Positions 16,742 to 25,968 of a DNA stretch of 64,000 nucleotides are shown here, piece after piece. The notes beneath the pieces were generated by a model that was given only the letters and a program-made list of their open reading frames with translations, had not been told where the DNA came from and searched no databases. Source of the stretch: Lachnospiraceae bacterium (GTDB lineage: Bacteria; Bacillota; Clostridia; Lachnospirales; Anaerotignaceae); assembly GCA_003543235.1 (NCBI GenBank), contig DPJA01000036.1, positions 142-64,141 on the forward strand, given 5' to 3'. Each line of letters opens with the position of its first letter. Position 1 is the stretch's first letter. Made by a program: the position numbers and the translations under genes.

Positions 16742-18004
16742 TTAACCAATTAATTTTTTCATTATACCCACAAGTTCTGTTAGTCTTGCCTGTTCAATCT
16801 CACCTGTTTCCATATTTTTAATAGAAACCAAATCGTTTTCCACCTCATCATCACCAAGTATAGCTGAATACATAGCTCCAATTTTGTTGGCATACTTCAT
16901 CTGAGCTTTAACACTTCTGCCAACGGTGTCACATTCTGCAATTATTCCATTTTGGCGTAAGCCCAATGTAATTGCCTGAGATTTTATAAACCCTTTGTTA
17001 CCAATAGAACCTAAATATATGTGTCTAACGGGCTTATATTCTGGCTTTCCATTTTGTGCTTCAAGCGTCAACAAAAGTCTTTCCATGCCAAGCCCAAAAC
17101 CTACGGCTCCTGTTTTTGGTCCCCCACATTCTTCCACAAGGTTGTCATAGCGTCCACCGCCACAAACAGTTCCCTGTGCTCCAATGGTGTTTGTAACAAA
17201 CTCAAAAACCGTTTTTGTATAATAATCAAGTCCTCTTACAATCATAGGGTCAATAGTAAATTTTATACCCATCTGTGTAAGAATTTCCTGTAGTGTATCA
17301 AAGTGATTTTTGCACTCTTCCCCAAGGCAGTCAATAACTGATGGTGCACCAGCAATAACCTCTTTGCATAGGTGGTTTTTACAGTCCAACACTCGCAGTG
17401 GATTTTTTTCATATCTTTCTCTGCACTCTGGGCAAAGCTTTGATAAATTGTCGCCAATAAAATCTTTAAGAGCTTTGTTATATTTGCCTCTGCACTCTGG
17501 TCCGCCAAGGCTGTTTATTCTAAGCTCAATGCTTTCTATTCCAAGGTTTTTAATAAGCTCATAGGCCACAGAAATGACCTCTGCATCAAGGGCTGGGCTA
17601 TAACTGCCAAACATTTCTATTCCAAACTGATGAAACTGTCTTTGCCTGCCCGCCTGTGTATTTTCGTATCTAAATGTAGGTGCTATATAAAAAAGTTTGG
17701 TTGGCTGTGCATTATTGTGCATACCGTGTTCAATGTATGCCCTTGCCACACCTGCAGTACTTTCTGGACGAAGAGTAATGCTTCTGTTTCCCTTATCCTC
17801 AAAAGTATACATTTCCTTCTGCACAATATCTGTAGTATCACCAACGCTTCTTAAAAACAATTCAGTGTGTTCAAAAATAGGTGTTCTTATTTCTTCGATA
17901 CCAAAATTTTTACATAGACTACGCATTTTTACTTCAATGTTCTGCCATGCTGGCATATCAGCACCAAATATGTCTTTTGTTCCCTTAGGAGCCTGTGTAA
18001 GCAT
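16742..18004 (-). CDS. hisS: Histidyl-tRNA synthetase
   Basis: Charges tRNA-His. It is a 420-residue class II enzyme: MLTQAPKGTKDIFG start, motif 2 FRYENTQAGRQRQFHQFGIE, the histidine loop VRGLDYYTKTVFEF, motif 3 GFGLGMERLLL, and a C-terminal anticodon domain. The ORF stays open 35 codons upstream, into the T-box leader, but ATG 18004 has GGAGG 8 nt before it. Expression is set by the T-box at 18027-18270. In many Clostridia the rel-dtd-hemZ run leads directly to hisS, as here. Confidence 0.97.
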   Translation of the reverse strand: MLTQAPKGTKDIFGADMPAWQNIEVKMRSLCKNFGIEEIRTPIFEHTELFLRSVGDTTDIVQKEMYTFEDKGNRSITLRPESTAGVARAYIEHGMHNNAQPTKLFYIAPTFRYENTQAGRQRQFHQFGIEMFGSYSPALDAEVISVAYELIKNLGIESIELRINSLGGPECRGKYNKALKDFIGDNLSKLCPECRERYEKNPLRVLDCKNHLCKEVIAGAPSVIDCLGEECKNHFDTLQEILTQMGIKFTIDPMIVRGLDYYTKTVFEFVTNTIGAQGTVCGGGRYDNLVEECGGPKTGAVGFGLGMERLLLTLEAQNGKPEYKPVRHIYLGSIGNKGFIKSQAITLGLRQNGIIAECDTVGRSVKAQMKYANKIGAMYSAILGDDEVENDLVSIKNMETGEIEQARLTELVGIMKKLIG

Positions 18005-18026
18005 AATAATTACCTCCAAATCATAT

Positions 18027-18270
18027 AAAAAAAGAGCTTTCGTCACTGCAAAGGACGAAAACTCGTGATACCACCTTAATTCCTGCAAATAAACCAACTT
18101 TGCAAGCACTCATTAGCCTATAACGTAGCTTATACGTTCATATTTACTGCTATTTCAATATAAAAGCTCCCAAGCTACTTTCTTTGTATCATTTCCTAAA
18201 GGACCTTTCAGCTTTTAAGTCCTTCTCTCTTTAGGTTGAAAACAAATACTCCTCTTGTTCTTTGCCTTTT
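18027..18270 (-). promoter_or_regulatory. T-box leader of hisS
   Basis: Conserved stem I start AACAAGAGGAGTA (about 18248-18260), an internal AAAGAGAG segment, the T-box AAGGTGGTATCAC (18065-18077), and a terminator of GAGCTTTCGTC/GACGAAAACTC with seven T (18027-18064). Uncharged tRNA would stabilise the antiterminator. The UGGU of the T-box fits an A73 tRNA end, and no CAC/CAU is visible in the 3' arm of stem I, so tRNA-His specificity is not obvious. Confidence 0.92.
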
Positions 18271-18293
18271 AAATTTTAAAATGTTATTTAGAG

Positions 18294-18322
18294 ATTTTAT
18301 ACAAAGAAACCTCATTTGTCAA
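18294..18322 (-). promoter_or_regulatory. hisS T-box promoter
   Basis: Minus strand: -35 TTGACA (18317-18322), 17-nt spacer, -10 TAAAAT (18294-18299). Confidence 0.85.
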
Positions 18323-18480
18323 TAGCATTTTGAATTTTTTTTGTATTTTTTTCATATAAACTTCTATTTTCGGTCAGACCGCTAAAAATTCAATCTAAAA
18401 TCGAATATCTGGTGATATCTGACAAAAACTATGAAACTCCTACTAAAGGTTTGTCTTTTTAGCATAACACATTTATAATT

Positions 18481-19923
18481 CTACGTAAATATGCCAACCT
18501 GTTTTCTTTCCAACATTTCTTGAAGCCTTGAGGTATAGTCTTCTACGCTTTTTACATTAAACACTCTGGTAAGCTGATTTGTTTTACTGTCATAAACCTT
18601 CGTTGTTCCACCTGCACCAAGGGCAATTATAGTTTGCTTTTCCTCCATAATTTCAACATTATAGATGCACTCCATACCTTCACGGCAGTATCCCACATTT
18701 TCAAAATTACCAATCATATTTTTCTGCCTATACATATAGTATGGCTTCATATTCATTTTTTCTGCACAATTAGCACTAATTTCAATCATTTTCTCTAACA
18801 GACCACTCTCAGTAAGTGTATAATTATCAAACTTTTCTTTTAGTCTTGAAGCCCTTTTCACCGCCAACGTATGCACCGTAAGGCTGTCGGGATTAAGCTT
18901 GTATATTTCCTCCATGGTATGCACAACGTCCTGTATTGTTTCCTCTGGAAGTCCCAAAATCAAATCCATGTTTATGTTGTCAAAACCAACTTCTCTTGCC
19001 ATTTCAAAAACTGTTCTAACCTCTTCCACTGTGTGCTTTCGGCCTATAATATCAAGAGTTTTTTGGTTCATGGTTTGAGGATTAATAGAAATTCTGCTCA
19101 CGCCATATTTTTTAAGTATCTCAAGCTTTTCCCTTGTAATTGTGTCTGGCCTGCCTGCCTCCACGGTGTATTCCAAAGCAAGGTTGGTTGCAAAACTATT
19201 TTTAACCTCACAAAGCAGCCTTTCCAGCTGTGCTTCATTAAGTGAAGTTGGTGTACCACCACCTATATAAATAGTCATAAGCTTGCTTTTGTCCAACCTT
19301 TTAGCTACAAACGTTATTTCTTCAATAAGATTGTCCAAATATCCGTCAACCATTTTTTTATACTGGTTAAGGGGATATGATGTAAATGAACAGTAAAGAC
19401 ATCTTGTTGGACAAAACGGTATTCCTATATATATGCTGTAATCGCCTTTTGTATTTCTGGAAAGAATATTACGTTCTGCCTTAGCAACCTCAAGTGTAAG
19501 GTCTGCCTTTTCTTCGGATACAAAATATTGGTCAACAAGAAAACTCCGTGCCTCACTTTGGTCCCAGCCGTTGTCAAAAAGCTCATTCACTGTTTTTGCT
19601 GGTCTTATGCCTGTAATCATGCCCCATTTAGGAATATAGCCTGTCATTTCTTTAAGGCACATATATATAGACATTTTTATTACACGCTTTTTTTCTCTTG
19701 GTGTAATATTAAGGTTACTATACTCAACCATATGCTGTGCCACTAGTTCACCATTTTTGTAGACCTGGGCTTTAGACACAGTGTCACTAAGGTCGCTGAT
19801 AACAGTAATTCCATCTGCCAATATTTCGTCTGTTTGATGGTAGTTCTTGTTAGCATAAAAAACTTGTATTATGGTCTGAACCTCATGTGCAAAAGTATGC
19901 CCTTTTAAAATATAATTTATCAT
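18481..19923 (-). CDS. hemZ: HemZ-type radical SAM coproporphyrinogen dehydrogenase
   Basis: A radical-SAM protein of the HemN/HemZ group, 480 residues. The iron-sulfur motif is C171-PTR-C175-LY-C178, followed by the TIYIGGGTPTSL glycine motif and INPQTMNQKTLDIIGR. HemZ proteins have an N-terminal extension of ~150 residues, present here. Genuine coproporphyrinogen oxidation is doubtful in anaerobes lacking other haem genes, so another radical-SAM role is possible. The ORF opens at TTG 19932; ATG 19923 lies 5 nt after the stop of the preceding gene and is chosen, although its Shine-Dalgarno (AAAGG) is weak. Last gene of the rel-dtd-MBL-hemZ run. Confidence 0.88.
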   Translation of the reverse strand: MINYILKGHTFAHEVQTIIQVFYANKNYHQTDEILADGITVISDLSDTVSKAQVYKNGELVAQHMVEYSNLNITPREKKRVIKMSIYMCLKEMTGYIPKWGMITGIRPAKTVNELFDNGWDQSEARSFLVDQYFVSEEKADLTLEVAKAERNILSRNTKGDYSIYIGIPFCPTRCLYCSFTSYPLNQYKKMVDGYLDNLIEEITFVAKRLDKSKLMTIYIGGGTPTSLNEAQLERLLCEVKNSFATNLALEYTVEAGRPDTITREKLEILKKYGVSRISINPQTMNQKTLDIIGRKHTVEEVRTVFEMAREVGFDNINMDLILGLPEETIQDVVHTMEEIYKLNPDSLTVHTLAVKRASRLKEKFDNYTLTESGLLEKMIEISANCAEKMNMKPYYMYRQKNMIGNFENVGYCREGMECIYNVEIMEEKQTIIALGAGGTTKVYDSKTNQLTRVFNVKSVEDYTSRLQEMLERKQVGIFT

Positions 19924-19928
19924 CAATA

Positions 19929-20591
19929 TCAACCTTTTACAAATGGGTTAAACTTTTTCTCAAAACCAATGCGTGTTTCTCCACCATGACCTGTATATAC
20001 AACAGTTTCATCTGGTAAAGCATATAGTTTGTTCTTTATGCTGCTCATAAGTCTATCAAAATTTTCAGATGCTGGATATCCTATTCCGCCTTTTACTGGA
20101 GGATTAGGAAAATCAGTTCTGCCTACAGAAGCATAAAAAAGAGTATCTCCTGCAAATAAAACCTTGTTTTCGTTATCATAAAAACAAACGCCACCAATTG
20201 TATGTCCTGGCGTGTGTATAACCTTAAGCTTACACCCACCAACCTCAAACGTATCATCATCTTCAAATATAATATCTGGTGTAAATTCAATTTTACCAGT
20301 AATCATGCTAGAAAGATTTGCCCTTTCGTCAGCTAAGACAGGCACTTCCCAGCGATGTGCAGCCACAGGCCAATTATATTTTTCCTTAATTTCAGGTATA
20401 GCCCCAATATGGTCGCCGTGTCCATGTGTAAGCAGAATAGCCTTAACCTTAATTCCATTTTCCTCCACAAGACTCATTATTTTTTTTGCATCGTTGCCAG
20501 GGTCAATTACAATACCCTCCATTGTGCTTTCGTCATAGTAAAAATATACATTTTGGTCCATAGAACGCACTACGTGTTTAAATAATTTCAT
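19929..20591 (-). CDS. MBL-fold metallohydrolase (glyoxalase II-like)
   Basis: A 220-residue metallo-beta-lactamase-fold hydrolase with the zinc motif H56-G-H58-G-D60-H61, later ligands in HTPGHTIGG, and FAGDTLF and YTGHGGET. It resembles the YqgX/GloB-like group; hydroxyacylglutathione hydrolase activity is not certain because Clostridia often lack glutathione. The start ATG follows AAGGAG. It sits 11 nt after dtd and overlaps the hemZ translation start region, which points to coupled translation. Confidence 0.88.
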   Translation of the reverse strand: MKLFKHVVRSMDQNVYFYYDESTMEGIVIDPGNDAKKIMSLVEENGIKVKAILLTHGHGDHIGAIPEIKEKYNWPVAAHRWEVPVLADERANLSSMITGKIEFTPDIIFEDDDTFEVGGCKLKVIHTPGHTIGGVCFYDNENKVLFAGDTLFYASVGRTDFPNPPVKGGIGYPASENFDRLMSSIKNKLYALPDETVVYTGHGGETRIGFEKKFNPFVKG

Positions 20592-20602
20592 ACATCTTCT
20601 CC

Positions 20603-21052
20603 TTAAAACAATTTTTCACTGTCCAATAAAATAGTAATAGGTCCATCATTCATAAGTTCAACCTTCATATCTGCCTGAAAAGTTCCGCTTTTTACCTTCA
20701 TAGGTAATTTAGAGGCCTTTTCTATAAGACTTGTATACATTATTTCTGCTTCACTTGGTGCGGCAGCTGTAGAATATCCTGGGCGTCGTCCCTTTCGTGC
20801 ATCACCATACAGGGTAAAGTTAGGCACAATAAGTAAATCACCCTTTACATCCAAAAGAGATAAATTCATTTTATCATTTTCATCATCAAATATTCTAAGA
20901 TTAATAACCTTATCTAGCATATAATCCATGGTTTTTTCGTCATCTGTAGGCAAAAATCCAAAAAGAACCATAATCCCTTTTCCTATTTCCCCCACATTTT
21001 TGCCATCAACTTTAACGCTTGCATAACCACAGCGTTGTACAACTGCCCTCAT
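20603..21052 (-). CDS. dtd: D-aminoacyl-tRNA deacylase
   Basis: Removes D-amino acids (and glycine from tRNA-Ala) from mischarged tRNA. It is 149 residues, the usual size. The N-terminus MRAVVQRCGYASVKVDG and C-terminal NDGPITILLDS (the Gly-cisPro loop) are typical. The other active-site strand reads PNFTLYGD around Thr80, where most homologues have SQFTLY; the Thr is kept but Ser and Gln are changed. It lies 11 nt downstream of rel, a conserved pairing. Confidence 0.94.
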   Translation of the reverse strand: MRAVVQRCGYASVKVDGKNVGEIGKGIMVLFGFLPTDDEKTMDYMLDKVINLRIFDDENDKMNLSLLDVKGDLLIVPNFTLYGDARKGRRPGYSTAAAPSEAEIMYTSLIEKASKLPMKVKSGTFQADMKVELMNDGPITILLDSEKLF

Positions 21053-21063
21053 TTTTGCCTCCG

Positions 21064-23298
21064 TTAACTAGTCACACGTTCTATTTCGTCCACGCCTTTA
21101 ATGGCCATAAATTTTTTGCACAACAACTCAAGATGGTCTTTTCCGTTTATACGCACCACCACATTAAATATAGCCGTTCCATCTTTAAGGCTTCTGCCAT
21201 TAAAACTTTTAACCAACAAATTTTCTTCCGATAATACTCGTGAAACGTCCATAATAAGCCCATTTCTATCACTGCAAACAAGACGCACCTCTGCGGAAAA
21301 AGCAACATCATTACAGTCTGCAACTGCAACATCCCATTCTGCCTCAATAAGTCTGTTTCTCTCTAATTCATCTAAATTAATTATGTTAACACAATCAGTT
21401 CTGTGAATAGAAACACCACGACCTCTTGTAACAAAACCAATTATTTCGTCGCCAGGCACAGGGTTACAGCAATGGGAAAATCTTACCGATACATCGCCAA
21501 CACCCTTAACCACAACACCGCTTCCGCTCTTTTTGCGGTTGACTTCTTTTTTAGCAGCACTTACTTCCATCTTTTTAATAATATCTTCGGCAGTCTGAGC
21601 TTTCTTCTGCTCTCTTTGCACTTCCTCAATAAAACGGTTAATTACCTGTCCCTCTTTAAGTCCACCGTAACCAACACCCGAACATAGTGCATCCCATGTA
21701 TTAAACGCAAACTTTTTGCTCACAATCTCAACCCATTCAGGTCTTAAAAGTTCGCTCAAAACATATCCCTTTTTCTTTGCATCAAGGGCAAGAAGTTCAC
21801 GCCCTTTAATTATATATTCTTCTTTATATTCTTTTTTAAACCATTGGTTAATTTTACTTCTTGCCTGAGAACTTTTAACCAAATTAAGCCAGCCTTGGCT
21901 TGGTCCTTTGGAATTTTGGCTTGTTATAACCTCTATTCTGTCACCATTTTTCACTTGATAATCAAAGGTAACAATTTTACCGTTAACCCTTGCACCAATC
22001 ATTTTGTTACCAACTGCACTGTGTATCATATATGCAAAATCAATAGGTGTTGCACCTTGAGGAAGACTTACAACATCCCCTTGTGGGGTAAAAGCATACA
22101 CCTGCTCATCATAAATATTAAGGTCAGTTTTAATGGTTTCCATGAACTCCTTATTGTCGCTCATGTCTTTCTGCCATTCAAGTATCTGTCTAAGCCAAGA
22201 AAGTTTTTCTTCCGATTTGTCCTTGTTGCTTGCCAAAGCACTCTTTCCCTCTTTGTATTTCCAGTGGGCAGCAATACCATATTCACTTGTGCGGTGCATA
22301 TCAAAGGTTCTTATTTGCACCTCAAATGGCTCGCCCTCAGGACCAATAAGTGTATTATGCAGTGACTGATACATATTTGCCTTAGGCATAGCAATGTAAT
22401 CCTTAAACCTGCCTGGCATAGGCTTATACATATCATGCACAATACCTAGAACCGCATAGCAGTCTTTTACACTGTTAACAAGTGCCCTCACTGCAAATAA
22501 ATCATATATCTGGTCAAAAGTTTTGTTCTGATTTTTCATTTTTTTGTAAATACTGAAAAGATGCTTGTTTCTTCCGTAAACCTTTCCGTCAACGCCCATC
22601 TCTTTCATTTTTGCACTTAATTCAGCCACAATTCTATTTACATATGTTTCTCTTTCTTCACGCTTCAGTTCAATTTTTTCAGATAAACTGTTGTATTCTT
22701 CAGGGTAAAGGTATTTAAAGCAAAGGTCCTCAAGTTCAACCTTAATTTTAGATATACCAAGTCTGTTAGCCAAAGGTGCATATATATCTAACGTTTCTTG
22801 TGCCTTTTCATTTTGTTTAACTGCCGTCATATAGTTAAGAGTACGCATATTATGTAGCCTGTCTGCAAGCTTAATAAGAATAACACGTATATCTTTAGCC
22901 ATAGCCATAAACATTTTTCTGTAGTTTTCCGCCTGTATTTCTTCCTTAGAGGATGAAACAGAGTAAGATAAGCGGCCCAATTTTGTAACGCCGTCTACCA
23001 GTATTGCAACTTCCTCTCCAAATATTCTTTCTATGTCAAAATAAGTGTAAGGGGTATCTTCAACTGTATCATGCAGAATCCCCGCCACTATAGATTCCAT
23101 GTCAAGTTCCATGTCCGCAAGTATATATCCCACTTTAAGCGGATGTATAATATACGGCTCTCCGCTTTTTCTAAGCTGACCATTATGTGCACTCATAGCA
23201 AGTCTAAAAGCATTTTCAAGCATAGAAAAATCCTTGGTTGGATGGTACTTTAATATTCTATTTTTCAGCTCTAAATATAAATCATTTTCAACTGACAT
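21064..23298 (-). CDS. rel: Bifunctional (p)ppGpp synthetase/hydrolase Rel
   Basis: Controls the stringent response by making and degrading (p)ppGpp. It is 744 residues with the full domain order: HD hydrolase (His52, His76-Asp77 in GILHDTVEDT), synthetase (DLFAVRALV, GRFKDYIAMPKANMYQSLH), TGS (YAFTPQGDVVSLPQGATPIDFAY), a zinc-finger-like region (SHCCNPVPGDEI) and C-terminal ACT. Both catalytic halves look intact. ATG 23298 follows GAGAGG by 7 nt; the ORF extends 7 codons further. First gene of the rel-dtd-MBL-hemZ unit, with promoter at 23392-23420. Confidence 0.97.
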   Translation of the reverse strand: MSVENDLYLELKNRILKYHPTKDFSMLENAFRLAMSAHNGQLRKSGEPYIIHPLKVGYILADMELDMESIVAGILHDTVEDTPYTYFDIERIFGEEVAILVDGVTKLGRLSYSVSSSKEEIQAENYRKMFMAMAKDIRVILIKLADRLHNMRTLNYMTAVKQNEKAQETLDIYAPLANRLGISKIKVELEDLCFKYLYPEEYNSLSEKIELKREERETYVNRIVAELSAKMKEMGVDGKVYGRNKHLFSIYKKMKNQNKTFDQIYDLFAVRALVNSVKDCYAVLGIVHDMYKPMPGRFKDYIAMPKANMYQSLHNTLIGPEGEPFEVQIRTFDMHRTSEYGIAAHWKYKEGKSALASNKDKSEEKLSWLRQILEWQKDMSDNKEFMETIKTDLNIYDEQVYAFTPQGDVVSLPQGATPIDFAYMIHSAVGNKMIGARVNGKIVTFDYQVKNGDRIEVITSQNSKGPSQGWLNLVKSSQARSKINQWFKKEYKEEYIIKGRELLALDAKKKGYVLSELLRPEWVEIVSKKFAFNTWDALCSGVGYGGLKEGQVINRFIEEVQREQKKAQTAEDIIKKMEVSAAKKEVNRKKSGSGVVVKGVGDVSVRFSHCCNPVPGDEIIGFVTRGRGVSIHRTDCVNIINLDELERNRLIEAEWDVAVADCNDVAFSAEVRLVCSDRNGLIMDVSRVLSEENLLVKSFNGRSLKDGTAIFNVVVRINGKDHLELLCKKFMAIKGVDEIERVTS

Positions 23299-23391
23299 CC
23301 ACAAACCTCTCTCCCACACCTGTAAATTACCGAATCAATCTATCTTTTTAACATCAAATTATTCAGTATGTTAAAAAAGTATATAAGATAT

Positions 23392-23420
23392 ATTATAGTT
23401 ATAGCTACTGTTATTTGCAA
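23392..23420 (-). promoter_or_regulatory. rel operon promoter
   Basis: Minus strand: -35 TTGCAA (23415-23420), 17-nt spacer, -10 TATAAT (23392-23397). The leader holds an inverted repeat, CTTTTTAACAT / ATGTTAAAAAAG (23344-23379). Confidence 0.7.
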
Positions 23421-23450
23421 GAGGAGTTTTGTATTTTTGCAAAAGAAACC

Positions 23451-23479
23451 TTTAAATATGCTATTTATTTATGTATAAT
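23451..23479 (+). promoter_or_regulatory. Promoter of the ttcA-like operon
   Basis: -35 TTTAAA (23451-23456), 17-nt spacer, -10 TATAAT (23474-23479); the start is ~35 nt before the gene. Confidence 0.5.
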
Positions 23480-23517
23480 GAATAATGAAGTCAATTGTAC
23501 CTATGGAGGATATTAAC

Positions 23518-24240
23518 ATGAAGCATCAAAAGCTGTTAAGCTACGTACGCCGTGCCGTAGAAGATTATAAAATGATAGACGAAGGTGATAAAATTGCCAT
23601 CGGTATATCTGGTGGAAAAGACAGTATATGCACACTGCTTGCCCTTGCAGACTTACGCCGATTTTACCCAAAAAAATTTGAAATTGAAGCAGTAACAGTA
23701 TCTCTGGGATTTAAGAATTCCGATTACAGCGACATACAGACACTGTGTGATAAAATAGGTGTAAACTATACAATAGTTGAAACAGATATTGGTCAAATAA
23801 TCTTTGAAGAACGAAAAGAGAAAAACCCATGCTCTCTCTGTTCCAAAATGCGTAAAGGTGCATTAAATGATGCTGCTGAATCACTAGGGTGTAATAAAAT
23901 AGCATTAGGTCATAATAAAGATGATATTGTTGAAACTTTTTTTATGTCATTGTTTTTTGAAGGAAGAATAAACGTATTCCCGCCTGTAAGCTATTTAGAT
24001 AGAAAAAAACTTTACTCAATACGTCCACTTATGTATGTTCCGGAAAACGAAGTACGTAGCTACATACGAAAAAATGAAATAAATATTGTTAAAAGCCCAT
24101 GCCCTGCCGATGGAAATACAAAACGTCAGGAAATCAAAGAGCTTATATCAAACCTTAGTAAGACCTATGATAACCTTGATGGTAAAGTTTTTAACGCAAT
24201 TCAGCGTTCTCAAATAAAAGGGTGGAATAAAAATGGCTGA
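23518..24240 (+). CDS. TtcA-family tRNA thiolation protein
   Basis: A 240-residue PP-loop ATPase of the TtcA/TilS superfamily. The ATP loop is SGGKDS (31-36). Cys105 and Cys108 (CSLC) and Cys195 (SPCPADG) match the three cysteines that hold an iron-sulfur cluster in TtcA, so 2-thiolation of a tRNA cytidine is the likely activity. ATG 23518 follows GGAGG; an earlier ATG at 23485 lies close to the promoter and lacks a binding site. It overlaps the recombinase gene by 8 nt. Confidence 0.85.
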   Translation: MKHQKLLSYVRRAVEDYKMIDEGDKIAIGISGGKDSICTLLALADLRRFYPKKFEIEAVTVSLGFKNSDYSDIQTLCDKIGVNYTIVETDIGQIIFEERKEKNPCSLCSKMRKGALNDAAESLGCNKIALGHNKDDIVETFFMSLFFEGRINVFPPVSYLDRKKLYSIRPLMYVPENEVRSYIRKNEINIVKSPCPADGNTKRQEIKELISNLSKTYDNLDGKVFNAIQRSQIKGWNKNG

Positions 24241-25297
24241 ACAAAACTATTTTGAAGAGCAAAAATTAAAGGATACTAAGCATCTGCGTGAACTTACAGC
24301 CGAACTACCTCGTTTCATGGGCGAATTTTTCAGAAGCTTAAGCCAAAGTACATCTGTTAAAACGTGCATAGGTTATGCCTATGACCTTAAACTGTTTTTT
24401 CAGTTTATTTTGCAAAATCACGAAGCTTTTGCAGAAAAAACTATGAAAAGCCTTACAACTATGGACCTTAGATTAATTGAAAGTGAGGACATTGACCGCT
24501 TTATAGAATTTGTAACTTACTATCAAAAACCTAACCCACAAAATCCCAGCATTTTGGTAACATATAAAAATGATGAAAAAGGAAAAGTTCGCAAGCTCTC
24601 TGCAATAAGGTCTATGTACCGATATTTTTTAAAGCGTAAAAAAGTCATTGCAAACCCTGCATCCATTGTAGATGCACCAAAAATACATGATAAAGCAATT
24701 GTACGCCTTGAAGTAAACGAAATGTGTGACCTTTTAGATGAAGTTGAATCAGGTGAAAATCTCACAAAACACCAAAAAAAGTACCATAATCATACACAAA
24801 AAAGAGATTTAGCAATAGTAACCTTGCTTATGGGCACAGGAATGCGTGTTTCAGAATGTGTTGGCATAAATATAAGTGATATAGACTTTAGTATAAATGG
24901 AATAAAAATCACCCGTAAGGGAGGTAATCAGGTTGTTTTATACTTCGGTGACGAAGTACATGATGCAATATGTGATTATATTCAAGAACGAAAGAAAAAT
25001 CCTGCCGATACTGAGGATGCACTTTTTCTTTCTATGCAGGGCAAACGCATCAACGTGCGTTCCGTGCAAAATCTTGTAAAAAAGTATTCCCAGCTTTCTG
25101 TAAAATTAAAAAATATATCTCCGCATAAACTTAGAAGTACCTATGGCACAAATCTGTATTGTGAAACAGGAGATATTTATTTGGTGGCAGATGTTTTAGG
25201 CCATAGCGATGTTAACACAACACGAAGGCATTATGCACAGATAGAGGATGACCGACGAAAGACTGCTGCAAAAATCATAAAATTAAGAAAGGAGTAA
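24233..25297 (+). CDS. Xer-like tyrosine recombinase
   Basis: A 354-residue site-specific recombinase with an N-terminal SAM-like core-binding domain (about 25-150) and a C-terminal catalytic domain. Catalytic residues are visible: Arg205 (GMRVSE), His298 and Arg301 (SPHKLR), His324 (LGHSDVNTT) and nucleophile Tyr334 (RHYAQ). No phage genes or attachment repeats flank it, and its place in a tight housekeeping operon argues for a chromosomal XerC/XerD-type role, although Clostridia often carry several and I cannot tell which one this is. Its start overlaps the end of the TtcA-like gene. Confidence 0.88.
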   Translation: MAEQNYFEEQKLKDTKHLRELTAELPRFMGEFFRSLSQSTSVKTCIGYAYDLKLFFQFILQNHEAFAEKTMKSLTTMDLRLIESEDIDRFIEFVTYYQKPNPQNPSILVTYKNDEKGKVRKLSAIRSMYRYFLKRKKVIANPASIVDAPKIHDKAIVRLEVNEMCDLLDEVESGENLTKHQKKYHNHTQKRDLAIVTLLMGTGMRVSECVGINISDIDFSINGIKITRKGGNQVVLYFGDEVHDAICDYIQERKKNPADTEDALFLSMQGKRINVRSVQNLVKKYSQLSVKLKNISPHKLRSTYGTNLYCETGDIYLVADVLGHSDVNTTRRHYAQIEDDRRKTAAKIIKLRKE

Positions 25298-25300
25298 CTC

Positions 25301-25924
25301 ATGTACACAAAATCCCAGCTTTATAATATAAGAAAAACCTTTGCCCTTCACTCTCCTCGTCCCGAAGGATATGGTATACCCTCTGCGGTTTTAGTACCTC
25401 TTATAGATATTAATGGCAGCCTTAATGTTTTGCTTACACAACGCTCACTTCATATGAACCATCAGCCTGGCGATATATGCTTTCCTGGTGGACATGGTGA
25501 GAGTAACGAAACCCCTGTTGAAACAGCCCTTAGAGAAACTTGGGAGGAAATTGGAATTGAAGCAAAAGATATAACCATTATAGGTGAATGTGATTTTATA
25601 ACTACTCATTTTGGAGTATATATAAAACCATTTATAGGTATTGTTGAAAACATTACTATTGATGATTTGATTTTTAGTCCTGACGAGGTAGAAAAAGTAT
25701 TACTTATTCCCCTTGATTTTTTTATGGAAACTACACCTAGACTTTCCGTAGTAACCCTTGAGCCTATGTTTCCTCCAGATTTTCCTTTTCATTTAATTCA
25801 ACGTGGAGAAAGCTATAAATGGGGAAAATCAAAAGTCAAATACTGGTTTTATGATTATAACGGAGAAATAATTTGGGGACTTACTGCAAGAATAATAAAT
25901 AACATGAAATGTATCTTAAAATAA
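25301..25924 (+). CDS. NUDIX hydrolase, CoA pyrophosphatase-like
   Basis: A 207-residue NUDIX protein. The Nudix box runs from about residue 63 (GGHGESN...) to REtWEEIGI, with the expected G-x5-E-x7-REx-x-EE pattern. The preceding LTQRS and GDICFPGGH are the pattern of CoA-diphosphatases (NudL/YeaB group), so hydrolysis of CoA or a nucleotide diphosphate derivative is likely. It starts 3 nt after the recombinase stop codon with AAAGGAG overlapping that stop, so translation is coupled. Last gene of the operon. Confidence 0.9.
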   Translation: MYTKSQLYNIRKTFALHSPRPEGYGIPSAVLVPLIDINGSLNVLLTQRSLHMNHQPGDICFPGGHGESNETPVETALRETWEEIGIEAKDITIIGECDFITTHFGVYIKPFIGIVENITIDDLIFSPDEVEKVLLIPLDFFMETTPRLSVVTLEPMFPPDFPFHLIQRGESYKWGKSKVKYWFYDYNGEIIWGLTARIINNMKCILK

Positions 25925-25968
25925 AAAGATAGCCGACACCTAAAATTTCCAGTGTTGGCTATCTTTTT
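25923..25968. terminator. Bidirectional terminator, NUDIX / aminotransferase
   Basis: A 17-bp stem (AAAAAGATAGCCGACAC with GTGTTGGCTATCTTTTT, one G-U) and 12-nt loop; T-runs on both strands serve the two convergent genes. Confidence 0.92.

Noticed and set aside
18005..18109. 35-codon extension of hisS into the leader
   Set aside because: It covers the T-box terminator, while ATG 18004 has its own Shine-Dalgarno and gives the family start.
18350..18480. Terminator or RNA element downstream of hemZ
   Set aside because: Short inverted repeats occur (CGGTC-A-GACCG, ATATC/GATAT), but none has a T-run or a recognisable fold.
24233..25297. Integrase marking a prophage or integrative element
   Set aside because: No attachment repeats, phage genes or composition change nearby; the gene overlaps a tRNA-modification gene and is followed within 3 nt by a NUDIX gene, as in a stable operon.
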